DNA from: JALYUM01 sp036688685 | GTDB taxonomy: Bacteria > Pseudomonadota > Gammaproteobacteria > Burkholderiales > Burkholderiaceae_D | Assembly (NCBI RefSeq): GCF_036688685.1 | Contig: NZ_JAQQPS010000022.1 | Coordinates: 39,973-103,972 of the forward strand | Direction of reading: 5' to 3' | Length of the DNA stretch: 64,000 nucleotides | Shown: positions 9,253 to 17,968 of the stretch, piece by piece | How positions within the stretch are numbered: the first letter of the stretch is position 1 | Layout: each line of letters opens with the position of its first letter | Notes under the pieces: model-generated | Seen by the model: only the letters and a program-made list of their open reading frames with translations | Database searches by the model: none | Told to the model about the DNA's origin: nothing | Translations under genes and position numbers: made by a program

Positions 9253-10296
9253 TTACCAGATGGCCTTGCCGGTGCTGTCTTTCGCGTTGGTCTTCCACGA
9301 AGCTTCCACCAGTTTGGCGACCGAATCAGGCATCGGCACATAGTCGAGTTCAGCGGCAGCTGCGTCGCCGTTCTTGTAAGCCCAGTCGAAGAACTTCAGG
9401 ACTTCCTTGCCTTTGACGCCGTCAGTCTGGTCTTTGTGCATCAGGATGTACGACACACCCGTGATTGGCCAGCTGGCTTTGCCGGCTGCATCGGTCAGCA
9501 CGATGGCGAAACCTGGGGTCTTGGTCCACTCGGCGCCGGCAGCGGCAGCCTTGAAAGCGTCGTCGTCAGGCTGCAGGAACACGCCATCCTTGTTTTTCAG
9601 CTGGGTGTGCGACATTTTGTTTTTCTTGGCAAACGCCCACTCGACGTAGCCAATCGAACCCTTGATACGCTGCACGTTGGCGGCGACGCCTTCGTTACCC
9701 TTGCCGCCGACGCCGGTGGCCCACTTGACTGCCGTGCCCGAACCGATTTTCGCTTTGAAGTCGGCGTTGGTTTTCGACAGGAAGTCGGTGAACAGGAACG
9801 ACGTGCCCGAGCTGTCGGCACGGTGCACCACGGTGATTTCGTCAGCTGGCAGGGCCATGCCCGGGTTCAGCGCAGCGATTTCAGGGGCATTCCACTTGGT
9901 GATTTTGCCCAGGTAGATGTCGGCGACCACAGGACCGGTCAGTTTCATCGCGCCTGGGGCAATGCCTGGCAAGTTGACGATGGTGACAACACCACCCATG
10001 ATGGCCGGGAACTGGAACAAGCCGGCTTCGGTCAGCTCGGCTGCCGACAATGGCATGTCGGATGCGCCGAAATCGACGGTCTTGGCCTTGATTTGCTTGA
10101 TACCTGCACCGGAACCGACCGATTGGTAGTTCAGGCCATTGCCACTGGCCTTCTTGTACATCTCGGCCCATTTGGCGTAGATCGGGTACGGGAAGGTCGC
10201 GCCAGCGCCGGTCATGTCAGCAGCGGAGACGATCGACATCGTCATGGCAGCCGAGGCGCCGACAACGAGGGAGGCAAACAGGTGCTTCATGCGCAT
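9253..10296 (-). CDS. pstS: Periplasmic phosphate-binding protein PstS
   Basis: Phosphate receptor of the Pst importer. 347 residues with a cleavable signal peptide ending near VSAADM; the mature protein opens TGAGATFPYPIYAKW and has the phosphate-binding loops SVGSGAGIKQI, DFGASDMPL and RADSSGTSFLF. The ATG at 10296 has AAGGA six bases upstream, better than the second ATG two codons later. First gene of the operon and preceded by a Pho box. Confidence 0.97.
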   Translation of the reverse strand: MRMKHLFASLVVGASAAMTMSIVSAADMTGAGATFPYPIYAKWAEMYKKASGNGLNYQSVGSGAGIKQIKAKTVDFGASDMPLSAAELTEAGLFQFPAIMGGVVTIVNLPGIAPGAMKLTGPVVADIYLGKITKWNAPEIAALNPGMALPADEITVVHRADSSGTSFLFTDFLSKTNADFKAKIGSGTAVKWATGVGGKGNEGVAANVQRIKGSIGYVEWAFAKKNKMSHTQLKNKDGVFLQPDDDAFKAAAAGAEWTKTPGFAIVLTDAAGKASWPITGVSYILMHKDQTDGVKGKEVLKFFDWAYKNGDAAAAELDYVPMPDSVAKLVEASWKTNAKDSTGKAIW

Positions 10297-10332
10297 AACA
10301 GTTCCTTAACAGTGGTGGGGTGAGTGCGATGC

Positions 10333-10366
10333 AGTCTAGCGGACCAATATGACAGGTTTATGACAA
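10333..10366 (-). promoter_or_regulatory. Pho box and -10 element of the pst-pho operon
   Basis: Minus-strand bases 10366-10349 read TTGTCATAAACCTGTCAT, two direct 7-mers 11 bases apart that closely match the CTGTCAT-N4-CTGTCAT PhoB consensus. About ten bases on, TAGACT (10338-10333) is a fair -10. A Pho box taking the place of the -35 element is the known architecture of PhoB-activated promoters. Confidence 0.85.
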
Positions 10367-10504
10367 CCAAAAATGCATGTCATAAACATTGTAAGTCGAG
10401 TGTGACCGGGGCAGGCAAGTTTCGGCGCCACGTATCCACCAGCAAAGAATCGTAACCACCTTGGCAAGCTTGCCAATTAGATGTGGCTATCAGTCCTGGA
10501 CAAC

Positions 10505-10540
10505 AAAAAGCGGCGAGGCCCGGGGAGGGCAATCGCCGCT
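10505..10540 (-). terminator. Rho-independent terminator after the PilZ gene
   Basis: On the minus strand an 8-bp stem (10540-10533 with 10516-10509) with an additional inner GC stem is followed by a run of five T. It lies 20 bases beyond the PilZ stop codon and insulates the pstS promoter from read-through. Confidence 0.7.
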
Positions 10541-10561
10541 GTCGTCGCACAGGAATTACAC

Positions 10562-10879
10562 CTAGCGCAGGAAACGCGCGAGGGTGGTGGCCGTGACGGC
10601 GTCGATTTGGGTGAACTGGAAACCGATCCGGTATTCGCCACTGCTGAAAATACAGTACTGGACGCGTGCGTGCGTGTGAATCGGGTCAACCACGCCGTTG
10701 ACGAGCAGGCCGATGCTGACGCGTGCCTCGATGCCCGTCTTGAGCGGCACGTCCAGCAGGATTCCCACACCATTGTCGGCCAGGTCGAAACTGCGACCCA
10801 TGATTGCCTCGCCGCCTGTAAGTTTGACCAAAGTTTTCACCTTGACCATCTTGCGTTCGGCCTTCCTCTTATCTTCCAC
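10562..10879 (-). CDS. PilZ-domain c-di-GMP receptor protein
   Basis: Single-domain PilZ protein of 105 residues. The two c-di-GMP contact motifs are present: RKAER (RxxxR, residues 5-9) and DLADNGVGI (D/NxSxxG-like, with Asn-Gly at the end). The first motif is encoded only if translation starts at the GTG at 10879; the next ATG (10849) would remove it. GGGA lies five bases before the GTG. Target process (motility, adhesion, polysaccharide) cannot be told from context. Followed by a terminator at 10505-10540. Confidence 0.82.
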   Translation of the reverse strand: MEDKRKAERKMVKVKTLVKLTGGEAIMGRSFDLADNGVGILLDVPLKTGIEARVSIGLLVNGVVDPIHTHARVQYCIFSSGEYRIGFQFTQIDAVTATTLARFLR

Positions 10880-10960
10880 GACATTCCCGGTGCATTGATG
10901 AGCTGAGCCACATTATAAATGTTCAGCAAGTTTTCACTTCGTAAATATGTTCAGGACTCG

Positions 10961-12340
10961 CTAGTCGAGTTCACGCAATTTGTTGAAGGCCTCGTCGATG
11001 CGCTCGACGGCAACGATGGTCATGCCTTCGATCTTTTGCTTCGGTACATTTGCTTTGGGGATCATGGCAATCGAAAAGCCCAACTTGGCCGCTTCGCGCA
11101 AGCGTTCCTGCCCGCGCGGCGCCGGACGAATTTCGCCGGCCAGGCCGATCTCGCCAAACACGACCAGGCCGCGCGGCAGCGGCTTGTTGCGCATCGATGA
11201 ATTAATTGCCAGCAAGACCGCCAGGTCGGCGGCCGGCTCCGTAATCTTCACGCCACCCACCGCGTTGATGAACACGTCCTGGTCAAACGCGGCGATGCCG
11301 GCGTGGCGATGCAGCACCGCCAGCAGCATGGCCAGGCGGTTTTGCTCCAGCCCCACCGACAGCCGACGGGCATTCGGCAAGTGACTGGTATCGACCAGGG
11401 CCTGGATTTCGACCAGCAACGGCCGGGTTCCTTCTTGCGTGACCATGACACAGGCGCCCGGCACCTGGGTGTCGTGCTGTGACAGAAACAATGCAGATGG
11501 ATTGGAGACGCCCTTCAAGCCTTTTTCGGTCATCGCGAACACGCCCAGTTCATTCACGGCGCCAAAGCGGTTCTTGATGGCCCGCACCAGGCGGAAGCTC
11601 GATTGCGGGTCGCCTTCGAAATACAGCACCGTGTCGACAATGTGCTCGAGTACGCGCGGACCGGCCAGCGCGCCCTCTTTCGTGACGTGACCGACCAGGA
11701 TGATGGTCACCCCGGTCTGCTTGGCAACACGCGTCAGCTGGGCCGCACATTCGCGCACCTGCGCCACCGAACCGGGCGCGGAGGTGAGCGCGTCGGAGTA
11801 CACCGTTTGAATGGAGTCGATGACGGCCACTTCCGGCTTCAGGTCGGCCAGTGTGCCGAGTATCTTCTCGAGTTGGATTTCGGCCTGCAGCTTCAGTTCG
11901 CGCCCGTCGACACCCAGCCTGCGCGCGCGCAAGGCGATCTGGGCGCCGGATTCTTCGCCACTGACATATAAAGTACTTTTATGGGCGGAGATATTCGCCA
12001 GCGCCTGCAGCAGCAGGGTCGACTTGCCGATGCCAGGATCGCCGCCGATCAGCACCACGCCGCCGGCGACCAGGCCGCCGCCCAGCACACGGTCGAATTC
12101 CTCGATGCCGGTGCCGAAGCGCGGCACGTCGACCGCCTCGATGTCCGACAGCGACAGCACCGGCGCTGTCTGGGCCAGGCTGCGGTGCGGGCCCTGCTGT
12201 GACAGGCGGTTCACGCCTGCGGTTTCCTGGACGGTTTCGACCAGCGTGTTCCAGGCATGACAAGCGGCGCACTGCCCCATCCAGCGGCTGGACATGGCAC
12301 CGCACTCACTGCAGGTAAAACTGGTTTTTGGCTTAGCCAT
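10961..12340 (-). CDS. radA: DNA repair protein RadA
   Basis: RecA-like ATPase that promotes branch migration during recombination. 459 residues: N-terminal zinc finger with Cys at 10, 13, 24 and 27; Walker A GGDPGIGKST; the RadA-specific KNRFG motif; and a C-terminal Lon-like domain (LPRGLVVFGEIGLAGEI). The start overlaps the alr stop by eight bases, so alr and radA form one transcription unit. Confidence 0.97.
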   Translation of the reverse strand: MAKPKTSFTCSECGAMSSRWMGQCAACHAWNTLVETVQETAGVNRLSQQGPHRSLAQTAPVLSLSDIEAVDVPRFGTGIEEFDRVLGGGLVAGGVVLIGGDPGIGKSTLLLQALANISAHKSTLYVSGEESGAQIALRARRLGVDGRELKLQAEIQLEKILGTLADLKPEVAVIDSIQTVYSDALTSAPGSVAQVRECAAQLTRVAKQTGVTIILVGHVTKEGALAGPRVLEHIVDTVLYFEGDPQSSFRLVRAIKNRFGAVNELGVFAMTEKGLKGVSNPSALFLSQHDTQVPGACVMVTQEGTRPLLVEIQALVDTSHLPNARRLSVGLEQNRLAMLLAVLHRHAGIAAFDQDVFINAVGGVKITEPAADLAVLLAINSSMRNKPLPRGLVVFGEIGLAGEIRPAPRGQERLREAAKLGFSIAMIPKANVPKQKIEGMTIVAVERIDEAFNKLRELD

Positions 12341-13439
12341 TGGTGCCCAACCGTCCTTCCTGCACGCGCACGCGCGGCGCGACAGCGCACATCAACTCGT
12401 AACCGATGGTGCCGGCAGCGTTGGCCACCTCGTCGATCGGCAAGCCATCGCCCCACAGCGTGACCTTGCTGCCGACCCGCGCATTCGGGATCGGGCTCAA
12501 ATCCACCGTCATCATGTCCATCGATACCCGCCCGACCAGCGTGGTGCGCACGCCGTCGACAATGACCGGCGTGCCGTGCGGCGCGTGGCGCGGGTAACCG
12601 TCGGCATAGCCGCATGCCACCACGCCGACCGGCATTGGCGCCGTGGCCTGGAAGCTGCTGCCGTAACCGACGCTGTCGCCCGACTGAAGTTGCTGGATGC
12701 CGATGATTTCGGACGCCAGCGTCATGGTCGGACGCAAGCCGAATTCGTGGGCCGTCTTGCCGCCCGGCGTACCGCCGTAGAGCATGATACCGGGGCGCAC
12801 CCAATCGCTGGCAAGCTCGTCGCCGAGCACGGATTGCTGCAGCACACCGCCCGAATTCGACAAGCTGCGCTCGCCCAGCAAACCTGCCGCACCGAGGCGA
12901 AAGCGGCGCACCTGTTCGACAATCTTCAGGCGCGGATGCTCCAGTTCATCGGCATTGGCAAAATGCGTCATCAGGGTGATGTGGCGGATGCCGGGAATGG
13001 CGCGCAGGCGCGCGTAGGCAGCGGCGTACTCGTCCGGCAAGAAACCGAGCCGGTTCATACCCGTGTTCATTTTCAAATGCACATCGATCGGGCGGTACAA
13101 CTGGGTATATTCCAGCATCTTGATCTGTTCGATGCAGTGCACCGCACTGTCGATATTGTGTTCGGCCAGCAGGGCAACATCGGTCGGATCGAAAATTCCT
13201 TCCAACAACAAGATCGGCTTGATCCAGCCGAGGGCGCGCAGGCGCACTGCGTTGTCGGTTTCGATCAGCGCCAGGCCATCGGCCAGCGCGAAGCCTTGCA
13301 TGCCCAGTTCGAGCCCGTGTCCATAGGCATTTGCCTTGACGACGGCCCAGATTTTGGAAGCCGGCGCGCAGATGCGCGCGCGCTGCAAATTGTGTTGCAT
13401 GGAATCGACGTGAATCGTGGCAGTAAGCGGACGCGGCAT
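12333..13439 (-). CDS. alr: Alanine racemase
   Basis: PLP enzyme interconverting L- and D-alanine for peptidoglycan. 368 residues from the ATG at 13439, which starts MPRPLTATIHVDSMQHNL as in the family; an upstream extension in the same frame looks non-coding. The PLP lysine is in VVKANAYGHG, the catalytic tyrosine in SVGYGSSF, and the substrate-side motif is RPGIMLYGG. Overlaps radA by eight bases. Confidence 0.95.
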   Translation of the reverse strand: MPRPLTATIHVDSMQHNLQRARICAPASKIWAVVKANAYGHGLELGMQGFALADGLALIETDNAVRLRALGWIKPILLLEGIFDPTDVALLAEHNIDSAVHCIEQIKMLEYTQLYRPIDVHLKMNTGMNRLGFLPDEYAAAYARLRAIPGIRHITLMTHFANADELEHPRLKIVEQVRRFRLGAAGLLGERSLSNSGGVLQQSVLGDELASDWVRPGIMLYGGTPGGKTAHEFGLRPTMTLASEIIGIQQLQSGDSVGYGSSFQATAPMPVGVVACGYADGYPRHAPHGTPVIVDGVRTTLVGRVSMDMMTVDLSPIPNARVGSKVTLWGDGLPIDEVANAAGTIGYELMCAVAPRVRVQEGRLGTNG

Positions 13440-13512
13440 GGATAGTGGCAGGCAGAAGAATCGACAAGCGCGTATTTTAACGGACACGGTTGCCGAGCAC
13501 ACCGCTGATTTC

Positions 13513-13541
13513 TTGGGATTGCTACCCGTTCATGGTATAAA
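13513..13541 (+). promoter_or_regulatory. Candidate promoter of lplT
   Basis: TTGGGA (13513-13518) and TATAAA (13536-13541) are 17 bases apart, 30 bases ahead of the lplT ATG and on the opposite strand to alr. Sequence pattern only. Confidence 0.5.
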
Positions 13542-13571
13542 GCAACCCAGACTAGTTACCCGAACTCTCGA

Positions 13572-14834
13572 ATGAACCGTGGTTTTTACACCATCATGGC
13601 GGCGCAGTTTTTTTCGTCGCTTGCGGACAATGCGCTGCTGTTTGTCGCTATCGATCTGCTCGTTTCACGGAATGCCCCGGAATCGCTCAAGCCCCTGCTG
13701 AAGCTCTCGTTCGTGCTGTTCTATGTGATCCTCGCCGCCTTTGTCGGCGCGTTCGCCGACGCCTTGCCCAAGGGTCGCGTGATGTTCATCGCCAACCTCG
13801 TCAAGATCTTCGGTTGCGGCCTGCTGTTCCTGCACATACATCCGCTGTTGGCGTACTCGGTGGTCGGCTTCGGCGCTGCGGTGTACTCGCCCGCCAAGTA
13901 CGGCATTCTCACTGAATTGCTGCCGCCCGAAAAACTGGTCGCGGCGAATGGCTGGATCGAAGGCTTGACGGTCATGTCGATCATTCTGGGTACCGTGCTG
14001 GGCGGCCTGCTGGTCAGCGTGAAGGGGTCCACCTTTTTGCTGGGCATCGATATACCGATGATCGATACTGGCATCGACACGCCGATCGAAGCATCGCTGA
14101 GCCTGGTCGCTTTTCTGTATGGTCTGGCCACGCTGTTCAACCTGCGCATTCCCGACACCGGCGCGCGCTACGCCAAGCAAAAGCGCGGCGCCGCACGTCT
14201 GATCCGCGATTTCGCGAACTGCTCGACGATTCTGTGGAAAGACAAGCTGGGCCAGATCTCGCTGGCAGTCACCACCCTGTTCTGGGGCGCCGGCGCCACC
14301 TTGCAATTCATCGTCCTGAAGTGGGCGGAACGCTCGCTCGGCATGCCGCTCGATAAAGCCACGTCACTGATCGGCGTGGTCGCGCTTGGCGTCGCCATGG
14401 GCGCGGTAGCGTCGGCCAAGATGATTCCGTTGCAGCGTTCGCTGACCGTGATCCCGCTGGGCATCGTCATGGGTCTGGTCGTGATGAGCATGACGATGGT
14501 TCACTCGGTGGTCGTCGCCTACCCGCTGCTGGCACTGATCGGTTTGCTGTCAGGTTTCTTCGTGGTGCCAATGAATGCACTGCTGCAGCATCGCGGGCAT
14601 GTCCTGATGAGCGCCGGCCACTCGATTGCGGTACAGAATTTCAACGAAAACCTGTCCATCCTGACCATGCTGGCCATCTACGCAGTGATGCTGACGCTGA
14701 ACATCGACCTGAACATCATCATCATGCTGTTTGGCCTGTCGGTCGCCGCGATCATGTTCCTGATCATGCGCCTGCACGCCGCCAACCAGCGCGAACACGA
14801 TTCCCTGGCGCTGATCGGCGAGCACAAACACTAA
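13572..14834 (+). CDS. lplT: Lysophospholipid transporter LplT
   Basis: Major-facilitator-type inner-membrane carrier that flips lysophospholipids inward for re-acylation. 420 residues with about twelve hydrophobic segments; the start FYTIMAAQFFSSLADNALLF and the stretch ADALPKGRVMFIANLVK are typical of LplT. In many proteobacteria it stands beside an aas acyltransferase; none is present here, but alr and radA on the opposite strand are a common betaproteobacterial neighbourhood. Stop codon is 14 bases before the inverted-repeat element. Confidence 0.92.
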   Translation: MNRGFYTIMAAQFFSSLADNALLFVAIDLLVSRNAPESLKPLLKLSFVLFYVILAAFVGAFADALPKGRVMFIANLVKIFGCGLLFLHIHPLLAYSVVGFGAAVYSPAKYGILTELLPPEKLVAANGWIEGLTVMSIILGTVLGGLLVSVKGSTFLLGIDIPMIDTGIDTPIEASLSLVAFLYGLATLFNLRIPDTGARYAKQKRGAARLIRDFANCSTILWKDKLGQISLAVTTLFWGAGATLQFIVLKWAERSLGMPLDKATSLIGVVALGVAMGAVASAKMIPLQRSLTVIPLGIVMGLVVMSMTMVHSVVVAYPLLALIGLLSGFFVVPMNALLQHRGHVLMSAGHSIAVQNFNENLSILTMLAIYAVMLTLNIDLNIIIMLFGLSVAAIMFLIMRLHAANQREHDSLALIGEHKH

Positions 14835-14848
14835 GTGCCCCTCGGCTC

Positions 14849-15031
14849 TTACCCAACAATTAGGGTCAGAGTCGATTAATTCTGCAATTTTTCGCGCCGT
14901 AACGTTTTTACGGGAGGGTCAGTGTCGAATTATTTGGCAACCTGGCGCGATATCTCGACGGCAAGCTTCAATTCGTCAACTTAGCTGAACAATTGCTCGG
15001 AAATTCGACTCTGACCCTAATTGTTGGGTAA
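14849..15031. repeat. 183-bp element bounded by perfect 27-bp inverted repeats
   Basis: The left arm (14849-14875) and right arm (15005-15031) are exact reverse complements over 27 bases, containing the core GGGTCAGAGTCGA. A third, internal copy of the core with one mismatch lies at 14916-14930. Weak inverted similarity continues inward from both arms (GCAATTNTT). No open frame lies inside. The pattern resembles a REP/REPIN-like or miniature mobile element; no transposase is in the window, so mobility is inferred. The right arm supplies the last codons and the stop of the DUF1853 gene. Confidence 0.8.
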
Positions 15032-15991
15032 TGGCTTGGCGGCAGCGTTGGCACGCCAGGTGGCGGGGACGATGAAGCCGCGGTCGATTTCGACGACGTG
15101 GCCAGCTTGCTGGCGCAGGATCGCGACCAGGACTGGTCCGTCCGCGCTCTCGAACTGCGCACAGAGCGTGGCGTGCAGCGCGGCGCGGGTCTGCATGGCG
15201 GGGGCGCTGGTGGCGCGAAATGGCGCCAGCCACTGCAGCTTGGGCAACACCAGAAACAGCGCGTCCGGCAACAGGGCGAACTCGTCGATGGCGCACCAGA
15301 AGCCATGGCAGTGCGCACGGTTGATGGCGCGCATCGGCGGCGCGCTCACCGCCGGTGCCGCGAGCGGATAGAACAACCAGCCTTTTACCAAGGCACGCGC
15401 ACGCACGACCGGGCCGGGTAACTGCGCCTGGGCGGCAGGATGCTGGCCAAGCACCAGCTGCTTCTCGACGATCTTGCGCATCTTGGCACCCAGGCTGTCG
15501 GCCAGGTTCGGGCCGACCAGGGCGTCGAGGTCGTCTGGCTCTGGCCGCTGCAGCAGGTAGAACTTGGTGGCGAACTCGATATGTTCGAGGCCGCCGCCGG
15601 CATCGAGCAAAAAGTCGAATTCACCCACCGTGTCGTTGCGCGCCGCCCGTATCTGCAGGCTGTGCGCAACCAGCACACCCTGCTCGCGAAAATAAAACGC
15701 CATCAGCTTTTCGGCGTACAAGCCCAGACGCGTGAAGGCACGTTCGCCCAGCGCGGCGTCGAGCGGCGCCGGATCGTGGTCGAGCGCGAACAGCCAGCGC
15801 TCTGTCTCTGGCGTCACCGGCGTCAGCGACATCACCTCGCCGTGCCAGCATGGGTCGCCCGCGTCGAGCAGGTCGGGCGCGTCGAGCAGCCACGCCAGCG
15901 CGCGCACGCGCGCGTGACGCAGCGCGCCCCAGCGGCGGTCGAAACGCCCCTGATACGTGTCCGGCGCCGCAGGGTCAGGCGGCGCGCTCAT
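15017..15991 (-). CDS. DUF1853 family protein
   Basis: 324 residues of unknown function, possibly nuclease-like. The stretches FYFREQGVLVAHSLQIR and GEFDFLLDAGGGLEHIEFATK resemble a PD-(D/E)xK-type core (E-x-D with a following E-x-K), which is my inference and not an established activity. The start overlaps the preceding uracil-DNA glycosylase gene by 17 bases. The last residues, PLPNN, and the stop are read from the right arm of the inverted repeat at 15005-15031, so the natural C-terminus may have been replaced. Confidence 0.8.
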   Translation of the reverse strand: MSAPPDPAAPDTYQGRFDRRWGALRHARVRALAWLLDAPDLLDAGDPCWHGEVMSLTPVTPETERWLFALDHDPAPLDAALGERAFTRLGLYAEKLMAFYFREQGVLVAHSLQIRAARNDTVGEFDFLLDAGGGLEHIEFATKFYLLQRPEPDDLDALVGPNLADSLGAKMRKIVEKQLVLGQHPAAQAQLPGPVVRARALVKGWLFYPLAAPAVSAPPMRAINRAHCHGFWCAIDEFALLPDALFLVLPKLQWLAPFRATSAPAMQTRAALHATLCAQFESADGPVLVAILRQQAGHVVEIDRGFIVPATWRANAAAKPLPNN

Positions 15992-16709
15992 CGCCTTCAG
16001 GCGCGCTGGCAGTCACGGCGCGGCACAGGTCGGCCCAGGCCAGGGCCTTGTCCAGACCGCGGCGCAGCAGTTCGCCCGGATGGAGTGTGGCGACCAGTGC
16101 GGCGCCAGCGACCGCGTGCACCTGCCCGCGCGCGCCAGCCAACGCCTCTTGCAATGGTTTGCCCAGCATCGCGTTGGCCGCGACCTGGCCGAGCGTCAGC
16201 ATGACCGTCGCCCCGGTCAAGGCCAGCTCGCGTTCGACGAAGGGACGGCACGCGGCCACTTCGTCGGCAGTCGGGGCGCGGTCGCCGCCGTTGGCACTCA
16301 CGGGGCGGCATTTGACCAGGTTCGTCACGTACACGTCGCGCGCGCGCGCGTGGCCGGCTGCGGCCAGCATGTTGTCGAGCAGCGTGCCAGCCTCGCCCGC
16401 CACCGGCAGGTTCGCCGCCTCATCGGCAACACTGGTGGCGCCCGCGGCAACCAGCCACACGGCCGCTTCGGCGCCGGCCCCATGGACCGGCCTGGCGCCG
16501 GGACGGCAGGCGCCGCAGCGGTCGCAACTGGTGATGGCCGCACGCAGCGCCGGCCAGTCCATCTGCGCGATGTCCGGTTCGGCCGGCGTCGACGGTTGCT
16601 GGTCAACCGGGACGAGGGCATCGGCCGGCGGCTGGTGACGCAAGGTCCACAGCGGCCCCACACCCATCTCGGCCAGGAAGGCGCTGTCGCGGCGGCTGAC
16701 AGTATTCAT
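15975..16709 (-). CDS. Family 4-type uracil-DNA glycosylase homologue with an altered active-site motif
   Basis: 244 residues with the overall plan of family 4 (Fe-S) uracil-DNA glycosylases: a Cys cluster CDRCGAC near residue 62, LPVAGEAGTLLDNML, VTNLVKCRPV, a further Cys in AACRPFVE and the C-terminal motif ATLHPGELLRR. The usual motif I GEAPG is replaced by AAGAT, so the catalytic acidic residue is not in its normal place. The position after tsaB and rimI with four-base overlap is where betaproteobacteria usually carry this gene. Activity on uracil is therefore uncertain. Confidence 0.82.
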   Translation of the reverse strand: MNTVSRRDSAFLAEMGVGPLWTLRHQPPADALVPVDQQPSTPAEPDIAQMDWPALRAAITSCDRCGACRPGARPVHGAGAEAAVWLVAAGATSVADEAANLPVAGEAGTLLDNMLAAAGHARARDVYVTNLVKCRPVSANGGDRAPTADEVAACRPFVERELALTGATVMLTLGQVAANAMLGKPLQEALAGARGQVHAVAGAALVATLHPGELLRRGLDKALAWADLCRAVTASAPEGDERAA

Positions 16710-17170
16710 AAGGTGTAGCGCATGACGATCGCGTCCTCGCGCTGGCCCTGGTGAGCGGGATAATAGGCGCGGCGCCGGCCGATCTCGGCATAGCCGTAGC
16801 GCTGGTACACCGCCAGCGCGCGCATATTGGACGGGCGCACTTCGAGCAGCATCGATGCCATGCCGAGCCCGCGCGCACGCGCGGCCGCCTTGTCGAGCAG
16901 GTAGCGACCCAGACCGCGGCCTTGCAGGCTGGCGGCCACCGCCACGTCGAGCAAGTGTGCTTCATCGACCGCCGGCATCAGCAAATAATAGCCGTGCAGT
17001 GCGCCGTGCGCGTCGCGCAGCACCCAGGCATCGTAGCCACTGGTGAGTGAATCGGTAAAATTGGCGCGGCTCCACGGGTGCGGAAACACGCTCTGCTCGA
17101 GCGCCAGCACGTCGTCGACGTCCTGCAGGCGCATCGGCGCGTAATCGAGCAAGTCGAAGCTGTCGTTCAT
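16706..17170 (-). CDS. rimI: Ribosomal protein bS18-alanine N-acetyltransferase
   Basis: GNAT acetyltransferase of 154 residues that acetylates the N-terminal alanine of ribosomal protein S18. The acetyl-CoA loop is SLQGRGLGRYLL and the C-terminal half has LLEVRPSNMRALAVYQRYGY, both RimI hallmarks. I start at the ATG at 17170, which overlaps the tsaB stop by four bases; the longer upstream frame is antisense-like filler. Its stop overlaps the next gene by four bases. Confidence 0.94.
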   Translation of the reverse strand: MNDSFDLLDYAPMRLQDVDDVLALEQSVFPHPWSRANFTDSLTSGYDAWVLRDAHGALHGYYLLMPAVDEAHLLDVAVAASLQGRGLGRYLLDKAAARARGLGMASMLLEVRPSNMRALAVYQRYGYAEIGRRRAYYPAHQGQREDAIVMRYTL

Positions 17171-17877
17171 AGTGCCGCAGCCTTGGCGGCATTGATCACC
17201 TGGCGCTCGGCGCTGGTGTAGGCGATTTTGTTGCGCAGGTATAGCGGCTGCGCCGCCGCCGCATCGACGCCCTGCCCGGCCGCCAGCGCCGTCGCGCCCA
17301 GGCGCACCAACTCGCGCGCATGCGGCTGGACGTCGACCAGTGCGCCCACGGCGAACGATCTGTCGGCAAACGCCGCCGGATACGCCGCCAGGCCATTTCC
17401 GCACGCGACCAGGCCGGACACCGCCACCGGCGTCACCGCTTCTGGTGCGCACAAAGCGGGCGCCACGACTGTTTGCCAGCCGTCGGCATAACGGTACTGG
17501 GCCCAGTAGACTTCGCCCATGCGCGCGTCGAGGACCACCAGCACATCGCTGGCGCCGACAGCGGCGCGGCAGGCCAGCGCCATGGCGTCCAGCGTCACCA
17601 GCGGCAGCACCGGCAAGCCGGCACCGAAGGCCAGGCCCTGGGCGATGCCGCAAGCGGTGCGCACGCCGGTAAACGAGCCAGGGCCGGCGCCGAACACGAT
17701 GGCGTCAACCTCGGCCAGCTTGATATGGGCCGCTGCCAGCAGGTCCTGCACCATCGGCAGGATGGCTTGCGAATGGGTGCGTACGCCCGAAGATTCTCGG
17801 GTGGTGATGGCCTCGCCCACCAGCAAGGCGCAGGAGGCGAGTTCGGAAGAGGTTTCAATGGCAAGCAGAATAGGCAT
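17167..17877 (-). CDS. tsaB: tRNA threonylcarbamoyladenosine (t6A) biosynthesis protein TsaB
   Basis: Partner of TsaD in t6A37 modification of ANN-reading tRNAs. 236 residues beginning MPILLAIETSSELASCAL; the HSQAILPMVQDLL helix and GAGPGSFTGVRTACGIAQGL are the standard family blocks. The start at 17877 is set by homology; the frame continues upstream without conserved sequence. First gene of the run tsaB-rimI-UDG-DUF1853, all with small overlaps. Confidence 0.95.
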   Translation of the reverse strand: MPILLAIETSSELASCALLVGEAITTRESSGVRTHSQAILPMVQDLLAAAHIKLAEVDAIVFGAGPGSFTGVRTACGIAQGLAFGAGLPVLPLVTLDAMALACRAAVGASDVLVVLDARMGEVYWAQYRYADGWQTVVAPALCAPEAVTPVAVSGLVACGNGLAAYPAAFADRSFAVGALVDVQPHARELVRLGATALAAGQGVDAAAAQPLYLRNKIAYTSAERQVINAAKAAAL

Positions 17878-17968
17878 GGGGCGTATTTTAACCTGTGCGG
17901 GCGCTGCCGAAGCACCGGCCAATGGCGCAGATGTGCAATGCCGCGCCGCACAGAGTAGAATCGCGCTC

